Assembly (NCBI GenBank): GCA_009842645.1
Contig: VYFB01000084.1
Span: 1 to 42,108, forward strand
DNA: 42,108 bases
Direction: 5' to 3'
Origin: Nitrospira sp. SB0677_bin_15
GTDB lineage: Bacteria > Nitrospirota > Nitrospiria > Nitrospirales > UBA8639
The position numbers were made by a program, and so were the translations under genes. This document shows positions 8,269-15,344 of the stretch, one piece after another. The stretch's first letter is position 1; every line of letters starts with the position of its first letter. The notes under the pieces are model-generated. The model was not told the origin of the DNA. It did no database searches and saw only the letters and a program-made list of their open reading frames with translations.

Positions 8269-9252
8269 ATGCTTGAGCAATCCAATATTATTATCGACGT
8301 TCATCTGAATAATCAGGATCCCGGTGCCGTCAAGGACGAAATTCGCGCGGGCCTGCTGTCGAAGCCACGGCGATTGCCGACGAAGTATTTTTATGATGAT
8401 CACGGCTCCGCGCTCTTTGAACGAATCTGCGCCGCACCCGAATATTACCCAACTCGCACGGAACACCAATTGCTCAAAACCGTGGCTGATGACGTGATCG
8501 CGCGAACCCGTGCCGAGGAATTGGTTGAATTGGGCTCCGGCGCAGCCACCAAAACCCGGGTCTTGTTGAATGCCATGGCCAGGACAAACCGGCTGCGGTT
8601 CTACGTGCCCTTTGATTGCAGCGAGGGCATCGTGCGAAGAGTGGCGCAAGAACTGGTTGAAGAATACGAAGGGCTGCACGTTCACGGGGTGGTTGGGGAT
8701 TTCCTGACCCATTTGGAACATATTCCGCAGGGCGGACGACGTCTGGTCGTGTTTTTGGGTGGAACCATCGGCAACCTGGGACCTGAAGCCGCTCCGGCCT
8801 TTCTGTCGTCGGTCGCTCATGAAATGGATCCAAATGATTTTTTTCTCCTTGGCGCTCAACTCATCACAGACGTGGAGCGCCTGGAAGCCGCATATAATGA
8901 TTCGGCCGGGCTCTCGGCCGCGTTCAACAAAAACATATTGTCGGTGTTGAAGGTCGTGATTGGAGCAGAATTTGATCCTGATAACTTCGACCACGTGGCC
9001 CGGTTTAATCATGATGAACAACAAATTGAGATGCACCTTCGGTCGGTTTGCCGGCAAGTGATTCCCATTCCTGAATTGGAGTTGACCCTTCACCTTGAAG
9101 AAGGAGAAGAAATCCTCACGGAGATCAGCAGGAAATACATGCGTCACCACGTGGAATCCCTGTTGGCCGGCGCGGGCTTCACCCCCACGGCCTGGTATAG
9201 CGATCCGGCCGAACTTCACGGTCTTGCCCTGGCCCAAAAGCCGTCAGGCTGA
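8269..9252 (+). CDS. egtD: EgtD, histidine N-alpha trimethyltransferase
   Basis: This 327-residue SAM-dependent methyltransferase converts histidine to hercynine, the first step of ergothioneine synthesis. It shows the EgtD hallmarks YFYDDHGSALFERI, EYYPTRTE (58-65), the SAM-binding ELGSGAATKT (87-96), the central FLGGTIGN (162-169) and the late EEILTEISRKY segment that forms part of the histidine pocket. The length is normal for the family. A 100-bp gap separates it from the transporter gene, with no clear terminator, so it could be read through or have its own promoter. The egtE-like gene follows 9 bp downstream. Confidence 0.93.
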   Translation: MLEQSNIIIDVHLNNQDPGAVKDEIRAGLLSKPRRLPTKYFYDDHGSALFERICAAPEYYPTRTEHQLLKTVADDVIARTRAEELVELGSGAATKTRVLLNAMARTNRLRFYVPFDCSEGIVRRVAQELVEEYEGLHVHGVVGDFLTHLEHIPQGGRRLVVFLGGTIGNLGPEAAPAFLSSVAHEMDPNDFFLLGAQLITDVERLEAAYNDSAGLSAAFNKNILSVLKVVIGAEFDPDNFDHVARFNHDEQQIEMHLRSVCRQVIPIPELELTLHLEEGEEILTEISRKYMRHHVESLLAGAGFTPTAWYSDPAELHGLALAQKPSG

Positions 9253-9261
9253 CTGGCACCC

Positions 9262-10347
9262 ATGATTTACCTGAACTACGCGGCCCTGTGCCCGACGCTC
9301 GCAGAAGCTGAAGAGGAAGTGGAACGGACGCTGGCCGAATTTAAATGCTATTTGTATTCGGAAGCGGGCATTGAGTGGTACCTCCGGAAGGTCAGTGACT
9401 GTCGGGAGAAAGTCGCCGCGTTCTTACACGTCAGCGATCCTTCGAGCATCGCGTTCACCACGAACGCATCCTCTGCGCATTATCTTTTGCTCTCTTCCTT
9501 GAAATGGGCACCGGGCGATACCATTCTCACAACGACGCACGAGAATCCCTCTATTACGAAACAGCTTCGTGCCCACGAACGCGAAGGGGTCCACGTTCAT
9601 GCCGTCAGGCCGACGTCCATTCCTTCGTTTCTGCATGCGCTGGAAGAACGGCTCGATGAACCCAGCGTCAACGCCGTCGTGATAAGCCACGTGTCGCACA
9701 TTGACGGGCGTATCTTTCCCATACAGGAAGTGGCTTCATTGGCCAGGGCGCGGAACTGTCTGGTCATCATCGACGGTGCGCAAGCCATTGGGCACGTTCC
9801 CGCCGATCTGAACGCGCTGGATTTCGACGCCTATTTTTTTACCGGACACAAGTGGTGTGAAGGCCCCCTCGGCACGGGAGCGCTGGTCGCACGTGAGAGT
9901 TTTTTTACGGATCCCCGTTACCGCGCGATCGACGGAAAACCCTTCGATGGGACGGCATCACGATTTGAAATCGGCACGCAGAACGTCGGGCTCATTGCCG
10001 GACTCGCCAAAGCCTGTGAACAACGATGTCAACGCGGCATTGACGCGGAACCACAGCAGGCGTTTCGAGAAACGGCCAAGGAACTGCTGGGTGGGCCCCG
10101 GGATTGTCGTTTCATGGAATGGCAAGGCCCCCATGCTCCCGGCATCCTGACGTTCAAAGGCGCGGCTGACCTGGATCACGAAGCATTCGTCAAACGACTT
10201 GCATCCGAAGCGGGAGTTGTCGTGAAACCTTTTGTGGATTACCCTGAAGATGACGCGCCTGCAATTCGGCTGTCCTGGTCTTCGACCATGAATCAACGGG
10301 AGCTTCAGAAGGGTGTTTCGTTGATTGCGGAACGGCTCGGTTCATAG
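9262..10347 (+). CDS. egtE: EgtE-like PLP-dependent enzyme (aminotransferase class V fold)
   Basis: This 361-residue class-V aminotransferase-fold protein has the PLP-binding aspartate in DGAQAIGH (171-178) and the Schiff-base lysine K197 in the GHKW motif. It also has a THENPS segment (92-97) and a conserved GTQNVGLIAGL near residue 240. Located 9 bp after egtD and in a locus with egtB, it is the obvious candidate for EgtE, the beta-lyase that cleaves hercynylcysteine sulfoxide to ergothioneine. Class-V enzymes from cysteine desulfurases to isopenicillin N epimerases look alike, and EgtE is poorly conserved between phyla. The assignment therefore rests mainly on context. Confidence 0.75.
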   Translation: MIYLNYAALCPTLAEAEEEVERTLAEFKCYLYSEAGIEWYLRKVSDCREKVAAFLHVSDPSSIAFTTNASSAHYLLLSSLKWAPGDTILTTTHENPSITKQLRAHEREGVHVHAVRPTSIPSFLHALEERLDEPSVNAVVISHVSHIDGRIFPIQEVASLARARNCLVIIDGAQAIGHVPADLNALDFDAYFFTGHKWCEGPLGTGALVARESFFTDPRYRAIDGKPFDGTASRFEIGTQNVGLIAGLAKACEQRCQRGIDAEPQQAFRETAKELLGGPRDCRFMEWQGPHAPGILTFKGAADLDHEAFVKRLASEAGVVVKPFVDYPEDDAPAIRLSWSSTMNQRELQKGVSLIAERLGS

Positions 10348-10362
10348 GCACGAGGCACACAG

Positions 10363-11169
10363 TCAGGATTCACGTTGGCGATCCAAACGTTCCTCCAAAC
10401 GGCGCAAGGCTTTCTGTGTTGAACGAAGATCGCGCAAAATTTCTTCCCGCGAGACGGGTTGTTCCAGTTCCCGCAGGCGCTCGGCTTTGGCCTCTTCGAG
10501 ATTGTTGAGGACCACCGCGATAAAAAGATTGATCACCACGAACGTACCGACCACCACGAAACTGACGAAATAGATCCACGCCATCGGATGCAGTTCCATG
10601 GCAATATACATGATGTCCGTCCAATCCTCCAACGTCACGACCCGGAACAACGACAACAGGGAAATACCCAGGTTTCGCCAATGGACGGGGTCATGTTCAT
10701 GAAACAATTGGTGGCCCGTAATCGCGTAGATATAAAAGATGATGCTCATCAGGAGCATGACGTGTCCCATGCTCGGGATCGAGCGCACGAGCGTCGAGAC
10801 AATCAAGCGCAGTTCCTGAATCGTGGAAATCAACCGCAGAACCCGCAATAACCTGGCGAGCCGGGCAATCATGGCATACTCGCCGGTCGCGGGCACCAGC
10901 GAGAACACGATCACCGAAAAATCGAAGACGTTCCAGCCATCTCGAAAGTACCGGTCGACCTGCGGGGCCACGGCCACCATTTTCAACAGAGCTTCGAGGA
11001 TGAACACCCCCAACACGAATTGGTTTCCCAAGTGCATCCATTCTCCGTATCGGCGAACCAAATCCTGAGACGTCTCCATGCCCAACAACGCTCCATTCCC
11101 GATAATGAGCGCGATAATCACGTATTCAAACGCGGGGGCATTGACTACTCGTTGCGCGAATTGTTTCAT
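10363..11169 (-). CDS. Voltage-gated ion channel of the bacterial NaChBac-like family
   Basis: This 268-residue protein has the six-helix plan of single-domain voltage-gated channels. The S4 voltage sensor carries regularly spaced arginines (R103, R106, R109, R112), and a pore loop follows between S5 and S6. The selectivity filter reads T-L-E-D-W-T-D (179-185), richer in acidic residues than the TLESWAS filter of NaChBac, which may favour calcium. The C-terminus (about 225-268) is charged and heptad-like, fitting the coiled-coil tetramerisation domain of this family. It converges with egtE, with only 15 bp between the genes. No functional link to the neighbours is evident. Confidence 0.88.
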   Translation of the reverse strand: MKQFAQRVVNAPAFEYVIIALIIGNGALLGMETSQDLVRRYGEWMHLGNQFVLGVFILEALLKMVAVAPQVDRYFRDGWNVFDFSVIVFSLVPATGEYAMIARLARLLRVLRLISTIQELRLIVSTLVRSIPSMGHVMLLMSIIFYIYAITGHQLFHEHDPVHWRNLGISLLSLFRVVTLEDWTDIMYIAMELHPMAWIYFVSFVVVGTFVVINLFIAVVLNNLEEAKAERLRELEQPVSREEILRDLRSTQKALRRLEERLDRQRES

Positions 11170-11257
11170 CGTCTGTGACCTTTACTTGCCTCTGCGTAAT
11201 GTAAGGAATCCCCATGCAGGCTGGCACCCGTCCCCCAAGAGATGAAAATCGTACAAG

Positions 11258-11365
11258 TTGTCATCCTGAGTTTATCCTGAGCGAAGCGAAGGACCTGCGA
11301 AGGATCTCGTAGTTGGAGTGGTGGGTTATCGAGGGAGAGATTCCTCGCTTCGCTCGGAATGACAA
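11258..11365. repeat. Long imperfect palindrome in a 309-bp gene-free stretch
   Basis: TTGTCAT (11258-11264) and ATGACAA (11359-11365) bound an imperfect palindrome. Its inner arms contain GAGCGAAGCGAAGGA and TCCTCGCTTCGCTC. The surrounding stretch without a convincing gene (11170-11478) holds this repeat and otherwise only the leader of the channel gene. Open frames crossing the repeat look like chance. Confidence 0.65.
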
Positions 11366-11478
11366 ATTGGCCGATTTGCCAAGTGAAAGCAACATACAAA
11401 TGACGGAAGGGGGTTATGTTCGTATCAATAAACCTTGTGGAGGCCATAAGGGCCGTGGCCTCTTCAACCCCGCCCTGC

Positions 11479-12396
11479 CTAGCCATACCCCAATCCATAT
11501 TGCCCGAGTCGATGCTCCAAGGTTTGCGTTTGCGTCAAGGCATCAACCTGAAGATCGTGTCCCTCCGTCTGCGCAAAAGCCTCCTGGGGGATCAGCCCCA
11601 CCAGCTCGCTTTTGACCACGGCGACGCCTTTGAGGACTGCAGCTCGTTTCACGGCTTCAAACGCCACGTGAACGGGCGTCTGATGATAGTTGACAAGATT
11701 CATCGAGACCTGCACACAGCCCTGGCTTTTCAGTTCCAGCCCGATGGCCTTGACCGCCGGCAGCCCGCCGTTCGAGGCCCGGATGCTCCTAGCGACATCC
11801 CGTGCCAGGGATACATCGTGGCTCTGTAACACCACGTTGAAAGCAATGAGCGGATAACGGGCCCCGACCGCGATCACGCCGGCCGTCGGATGCGGTTCCG
11901 CCGGACCGAAATCCGGAGCCCACGCCCGTTCGGTGGCCATTCGCTTCTTCAGGGACTCCAGCCCCCCTTTCCGGATCTGTTCCAATCTCTTGCGGAAAGA
12001 TCGTTCGCAGGCTTCCTCATACAAAAAAACCGGTATCCTCAAATCTTCACCGATTTGCGCCCCGACCCGGTGCGCAAGCCTGATGGATTGCTCCATGGTC
12101 GAGCCGGACAACGGAACGAACGGCAACACGTCGCACGCCCCGAGACGAGGATGCTGGCCCATGTGATGCTTAAGGTCGATCAATTCCGCAGCCTTGGCCA
12201 CCACTGCAAAAGCGGCCTCCTCAATGGACTCGACGGTCCCGGCCATGGTCAGGACGCATCGGTGATGGTCCTCGTCCAAGTGCCGGTCGAGCAGGACCAC
12301 TCCTTGAGTCGCGGTCAGGGCGTGTTCGAGTTGCTCGATGACTCCCGGATCACGGCCCTCGCTGAAATTGGGAATACACTCGACAGTCCCGGCCAT
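11479..12396 (-). CDS. ftcD: Glutamate formimidoyltransferase
   Basis: This 305-residue protein matches the formiminotransferase half of the bifunctional FTCD enzyme. It begins with VECIPNFSEGRD and has the active-site histidine H82 in MGQHPRLGACDVLPF, followed by the YPLIAFNVVL and VQVSMNLVNYHQTP segments. The enzyme moves a formimino (or formyl) group between glutamate and tetrahydrofolate, normally the last step of histidine breakdown. The cyclodeaminase half is missing, and no hut genes lie nearby, so it may instead serve folate one-carbon metabolism. It is divergent from the DsrE3 gene. Proximity to the histidine-consuming ergothioneine locus is noted but not explained. Confidence 0.9.
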   Translation of the reverse strand: MAGTVECIPNFSEGRDPGVIEQLEHALTATQGVVLLDRHLDEDHHRCVLTMAGTVESIEEAAFAVVAKAAELIDLKHHMGQHPRLGACDVLPFVPLSGSTMEQSIRLAHRVGAQIGEDLRIPVFLYEEACERSFRKRLEQIRKGGLESLKKRMATERAWAPDFGPAEPHPTAGVIAVGARYPLIAFNVVLQSHDVSLARDVARSIRASNGGLPAVKAIGLELKSQGCVQVSMNLVNYHQTPVHVAFEAVKRAAVLKGVAVVKSELVGLIPQEAFAQTEGHDLQVDALTQTQTLEHRLGQYGLGYG

Positions 12397-12423
12397 GCCC
12401 CTGTTTACTGAAATCGTGCTTTG

Positions 12424-12467
12424 TTGACAACCTCAAAAAGGTGATATACAACTTCTGATAGGTTGTC
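12424..12467 (+). promoter_or_regulatory. Candidate promoter with palindromic operator upstream of the DsrE3 gene
   Basis: A TTGACA box (12424-12429) and a TATACA box (12445-12450) are separated by 15 bp, somewhat short for a sigma-70 promoter. A perfect inverted repeat, GACAACCT (12426-12433) and AGGTTGTC (12460-12467), overlaps the -35 box and brackets the -10 region, as a repressor operator would. The regulator is unknown. Confidence 0.45.
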
Positions 12468-12513
12468 CTGCTTGCAAGCATCGACCCTTTAGCCGATCAA
12501 AACAGGTGATCCC

Positions 12514-13044
12514 ATGACGATGACCCAAGTCCAACCAGCCGAGACCCTTGCCGAGCTTCAGGAATCCAAACCGGAGCGGGTGACCATTGTGCTCCTGAGC
12601 GGAGACATGGATAAAGCCATGGCCGCCTTCATCATTGCCACCGGCGCCGCAGCCATGGGCATGCACGTGACCATGTTCTTCACCTTCTGGGGGCTGAACG
12701 TCATTCGCAAACCCGGGGCAACCAGTGCCGCCAAAGACCTTTTGCGGAAGGCCTTCGGCTGGCTCAACAAAGGAGGAGCCGCGAGCCTGCCCCTTTCGAA
12801 ATTCAACTACGGCGGGTTGGGCACCACGATGATGAAAAAGGTCATGCGGGAAAATCACATGCCCGGTGTCCCTGAACTGATCGAAACCGCGCAGGATCTC
12901 GGCGTCAAGATGATCGCCTGTACCACCACGTTGGGCTTGCTGGGTATTTCCAAGGAGACCCTGATCGACGGCGTAGACCAACTCGCCGGAGTCTCAACCT
13001 ACCTCGCGGAAGCCAAAGACGGATCGGTAAATTTGTTTATTTAA
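12514..13044 (+). CDS. DsrE/F-like sulfur-carrier protein, DsrE3 type
   Basis: This 176-residue cytoplasmic protein matches the DsrE3 group of DsrE/DsrF-like sulfurtransferases. It has the opening VTIVLLSGDMDKAMAAFIIATGAAAMG, the MFFTFWGLN strand, and a conserved cysteine in KMIACTTTLGLLG (about residue 131) that could carry a persulfide. An AGGTGA ribosome binding site precedes the ATG. The next gene encodes a TusA protein; DsrE3-TusA pairs are known from sulfur-trafficking clusters, where they pass sulfane sulfur between partners. No hdr or rhodanese genes are present here, so the pathway served is not clear. Sulfur supply to other enzymes is one possibility. Confidence 0.87.
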   Translation: MTMTQVQPAETLAELQESKPERVTIVLLSGDMDKAMAAFIIATGAAAMGMHVTMFFTFWGLNVIRKPGATSAAKDLLRKAFGWLNKGGAASLPLSKFNYGGLGTTMMKKVMRENHMPGVPELIETAQDLGVKMIACTTTLGLLGISKETLIDGVDQLAGVSTYLAEAKDGSVNLFI

Positions 13045-13053
13045 GCAACAACA

Positions 13054-13076
13054 CCCTCTCCCCTGGCGGGAGAGGG
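13054..13076. repeat. Hairpin-forming repeat between the DsrE3 and TusA genes
   Basis: CCCTCTCCC (13054-13062) and GGGAGAGGG (13068-13076) form a perfect 9-bp stem with a 5-base loop. Similar CCCTCTCCC-(A/G)CCAGGGG sequences recur at 19956-20000 and 40190-40230. It may reduce read-through into tusA or stabilise the upstream mRNA end. Confidence 0.6.
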
Positions 13077-13102
13077 TTGGGGTGAGGGGGAAAATCAATC
13101 AC

Positions 13103-13348
13103 ATGATCCAATCCGACATCACACTCGATACGCTGGGGTACTTCTGCCCCATGCCCATCATTCTCACCTCCAAGAAAATCAAGGAACTCACTACAGGCCA
13201 AGTCCTCGAAGTCCTCTCCGACGACGAAGGCATCAAGAAAGACATGCCCGCCTGGTGCCAAACCACCGGCCACGAATGGGTCGGCCTCGAAGAAGAAGCC
13301 ACAGATCCCAAAACGGTATACAAAGCCTACGTCAAAAAAACCAAATAG
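13103..13348 (+). CDS. TusA-family sulfur-carrier protein
   Basis: This 81-residue protein has the TusA fold signature: DTLGYFCPMPIILTSKKIKEL, with the CPxP motif whose cysteine receives and donates persulfide sulfur. The second half (VLSDDEGIKKDMPAWCQTTGHE) is also typical. An upstream in-frame GTG at 13082 lies inside a dispersed repeat, so the ATG at 13103 is preferred. It probably works with the DsrE3 protein encoded upstream as a cytoplasmic sulfur relay. The hairpin repeat between the two genes may alter their relative expression. Confidence 0.9.
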   Translation: MIQSDITLDTLGYFCPMPIILTSKKIKELTTGQVLEVLSDDEGIKKDMPAWCQTTGHEWVGLEEEATDPKTVYKAYVKKTK

Positions 13349-13354
13349 CGAATC

Positions 13355-13375
13355 ACTCCCCCCTTGAGGGGGAGT
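13355..13375. terminator. Possible terminator hairpin after the TusA gene
   Basis: ACTCCCCC (13355-13362) pairs perfectly with GGGGGAGT (13368-13375), forming a very stable stem just after the tusA stop. There is no T-tract, so it may be a repeat rather than a true intrinsic terminator. Confidence 0.4.
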
Positions 13376-13495
13376 CGGTGAAACCAAGCCGTCAGGCGAA
13401 GGCTGAACCGGTGGGGGGAAGGACTATCAGACTGGACCTACTGTTGAACCGACCTTGATGACTCCGCCAAAGCATGACCAGTTAAAAAAAGAAAC

Positions 13496-13747
13496 ATGCG
13501 CAAAGTCCAAGCCACTGAAGCCAAGACCCATCTCGCACACCTCCTGAGCGCCGTTGAACGCGGAGAAACGATTGCAATCACCCGTCACGGCAAACTGGTT
13601 GCTCACCTGGTTCCGACTGAGAAGCAGGACCGTGCCACTCGCAGGGTGACCGTCGATCGTTTCAAGGCGTGGCGCGCAACGTGGAAAGGCATTGACATGT
13701 CCATCAAGGACATTCTCGCCGCCCGTCACGAAAAGTATCGCCATTGA
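13496..13747 (+). CDS. Phd/YefM-type antitoxin
   Basis: This 83-residue protein matches the Phd/YefM antitoxin family. The N-terminal DNA-binding part reads KVQATEAKTHLAHLLSAVERGETIAITRHGKLVAHLVP, and the C-terminal tail (about 50-83) would wrap a toxin. Antitoxins with this tail usually precede a PIN-domain VapC toxin. No intact toxin follows: after the stop codon only a stub resembling the start of VapC remains, and the convergent MBL-fold gene begins 42 bp later. It is therefore probably an orphan antitoxin, which could still bind its own promoter or neutralise a related toxin elsewhere. Confidence 0.85.
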   Translation: MRKVQATEAKTHLAHLLSAVERGETIAITRHGKLVAHLVPTEKQDRATRRVTVDRFKAWRATWKGIDMSIKDILAARHEKYRH

Positions 13748-13773
13748 ATGCCTTGGCCCTTGTTGATACGTCG
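13744..13773 (+). pseudogene. N-terminal stub of a VapC-like PIN-domain toxin
   Basis: A TTG codon overlapping the antitoxin stop opens a frame beginning MNALALVDTS, which resembles the start of PIN-domain toxins, where this aspartate is a metal ligand. After these roughly ten codons the similarity ends. The frame runs on to a stop at 13852-13854, inside the opposite-strand MBL gene. The match is short, so the call is tentative, but the overlap with the antitoxin stop is what a toxin gene would show. Confidence 0.42.
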
Positions 13774-13789
13774 GGTAACATGTTTGAGA

Positions 13790-14428
13790 TCAGGCCTCTT
13801 TACCCAATCGGTGAATCGTGTCGTCAATGGCTTGCGCCCATTCGTCGCCGGTGACTTTCACGACCGACACATCGCCGACGAAAGCACTGCACATGACCAT
13901 GTCGGGATTGAGGTTTCTCAGTCGTAACAGGCTGTCGGCAAGCGCCGCTTCGCTGCCACCTGCCTGGGGGAAGAACAAGGTCGCCCACTTCCCATCCGAC
14001 TGAAAGATCGTATCGCCGGTAAAAAGATAGGATTTCCCGTACGGCGACTTGTAGAAGAAGCAAACGCTGCCGGCGGTATGACCGGGTGTATGGATGATGT
14101 CAACGTCGCCCAGACGATGGTCGCTTGACTGAAAAGCTATATCAACCTGGGCATCTTTGCCGATAACCGGGGCTTCCAAGGCACTGCAGCACAACCTGGA
14201 ACCGAACAGGTCTTTGATGCGTTTCAAGGATAGCCCCGATTCATCCCTGTGGCTGAGAAGTTGGAACCGGATGCCTCCCAACTCAGCTATTTGATCGAGA
14301 TCAGCATCATGACCGGTATTGTAAAAAAGCACGTTTCCATCCGGTCTCCGGAGGAAGTACGCATGAGTATTCAACGCGCCCATGCTATAGATCGTGCTTT
14401 GCCATAGATCTTCCTGTAATTGTTTCAT
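13790..14428 (-). CDS. MBL-fold protein with an altered metal-binding motif
   Basis: This 212-residue protein has the metallo-beta-lactamase fold. HTPGHTAGS (113-121) and the GDTIF aspartate (D139) are intact. The normal HxHxDH ligand motif is replaced by H60-R-D-E-S-G, which keeps only the first histidine, and a typical late histidine is not obvious (CSAFVGDVSVV near the end). It may bind one metal or use different ligands. Possible relatives include glyoxalase II-like hydrolases and persulfide dioxygenases, but no substrate can be assigned. It is convergent with the antitoxin gene. Confidence 0.75.
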   Translation of the reverse strand: MKQLQEDLWQSTIYSMGALNTHAYFLRRPDGNVLFYNTGHDADLDQIAELGGIRFQLLSHRDESGLSLKRIKDLFGSRLCCSALEAPVIGKDAQVDIAFQSSDHRLGDVDIIHTPGHTAGSVCFFYKSPYGKSYLFTGDTIFQSDGKWATLFFPQAGGSEAALADSLLRLRNLNPDMVMCSAFVGDVSVVKVTGDEWAQAIDDTIHRLGKEA

Positions 14429-14468
14429 AGCCGCTATTCTTGTTGCCGAGGCTCATCCTCTCATCACA

Positions 14469-15344
14469 TTATGCTGTTTTGCCAAATTGTTGCTTCCGAA
14501 GGAGATCACAAATCCAGCCAATGGCCTCCGGATACTCATCACAGTCCAAGATGAATTCCTGTCCTCTTGATACCGTCTTCAATTCGGTTCGCTCACCTTG
14601 GCGACGCCATCGTTGCGCATTTCTATGGTACGTGAGCGGCATCCGGTTCCCGGTTGGATGAAACCAGGCGGGGAGGTTCCAAGTCGTCGTTTTCTCCGCA
14701 AACGGAGCGGTTAACTGCTGTTCGGTGGAGAAAAAAGAAAAAACTCCTGCTCCAGGCAGGCTGTCCGTATCCACGTTATCTATTTCCAAGTGGCGGCTCG
14801 CCAAGTACACCACATTGTTCGACTCACCTTCTTGACGAAAATGAGGATGGTATTCCGCCCATTCATAACCGGATGGTGGCTTCGAGCTCTCGATTGGCAA
14901 AACTTCCGCAATCTGCAACCACCCCCAAATGACGTGGCATGGTCGAACGTTTGTAACCCATGTGTAGATCCCGTCCCGGTTTTCGACGCGCCGAAAGAGT
15001 CCGAAGAACAAAAATAGATCACCTGGCCCAACTCCATTATTCCTGAGGTGGCCTTGAGCAGGACCAGTCTGCCCGAAAATGGGGCGCCAGCCGGCCAAAC
15101 GCTGGAGACTATCTTGTGCGAGGTCAGGGTCAATATGGACACGGGAGTGTGCCGGAATCCGCTCACGTGTGAGTTGGGCAACCAGAGAGCCAAGCGAAGC
15201 GCCATTATATGAGATGTCCGCATAGGTGACTTTCGACCTCTCATCTGGAATGGGTAAAGAAATCATGCGGCCATCCGGGAATATCGGGCTCGGTACGCCT
15301 CCAGCAGAAGAGTCGAACCCCTTTCTGCTGAAAATCAGTTTCAT
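14469..15344 (-). CDS. Nmad3-family protein (nucleotide modification associated domain 3)
   Basis: This 291-residue protein opens with MKLIFSRKGFDSSAGGVPSP followed by a PDGR..SLPIPDERS segment, the hallmark of the Nmad3 family. That family was predicted from gene context to act with systems that make or handle modified nucleotides. The ATG at 15344 is chosen because it forms an ATGA overlap with the upstream gene; an in-frame start six codons earlier is less likely. The biochemical activity of the family is not known to me. The neighbouring Nmad2 gene and the nearby restriction-modification operon support a role in DNA or nucleotide modification or defence. Confidence 0.75.
   Translation of the reverse strand: MKLIFSRKGFDSSAGGVPSPIFPDGRMISLPIPDERSKVTYADISYNGASLGSLVAQLTRERIPAHSRVHIDPDLAQDSLQRLAGWRPIFGQTGPAQGHLRNNGVGPGDLFLFFGLFRRVENRDGIYTWVTNVRPCHVIWGWLQIAEVLPIESSKPPSGYEWAEYHPHFRQEGESNNVVYLASRHLEIDNVDTDSLPGAGVFSFFSTEQQLTAPFAEKTTTWNLPAWFHPTGNRMPLTYHRNAQRWRRQGERTELKTVSRGQEFILDCDEYPEAIGWICDLLRKQQFGKTA

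Noticed and set aside
11166-11498. A 110-codon frame upstream of the channel gene
   Set aside because: It runs through a palindromic repeat, and similar products appear wherever such repeats occur.
11479-12396. A full histidine-degradation (hut) cluster linked to the ergothioneine locus
   Set aside because: Only the formimidoyltransferase is present; no hutH, hutU or hutI homologue was seen in the window.
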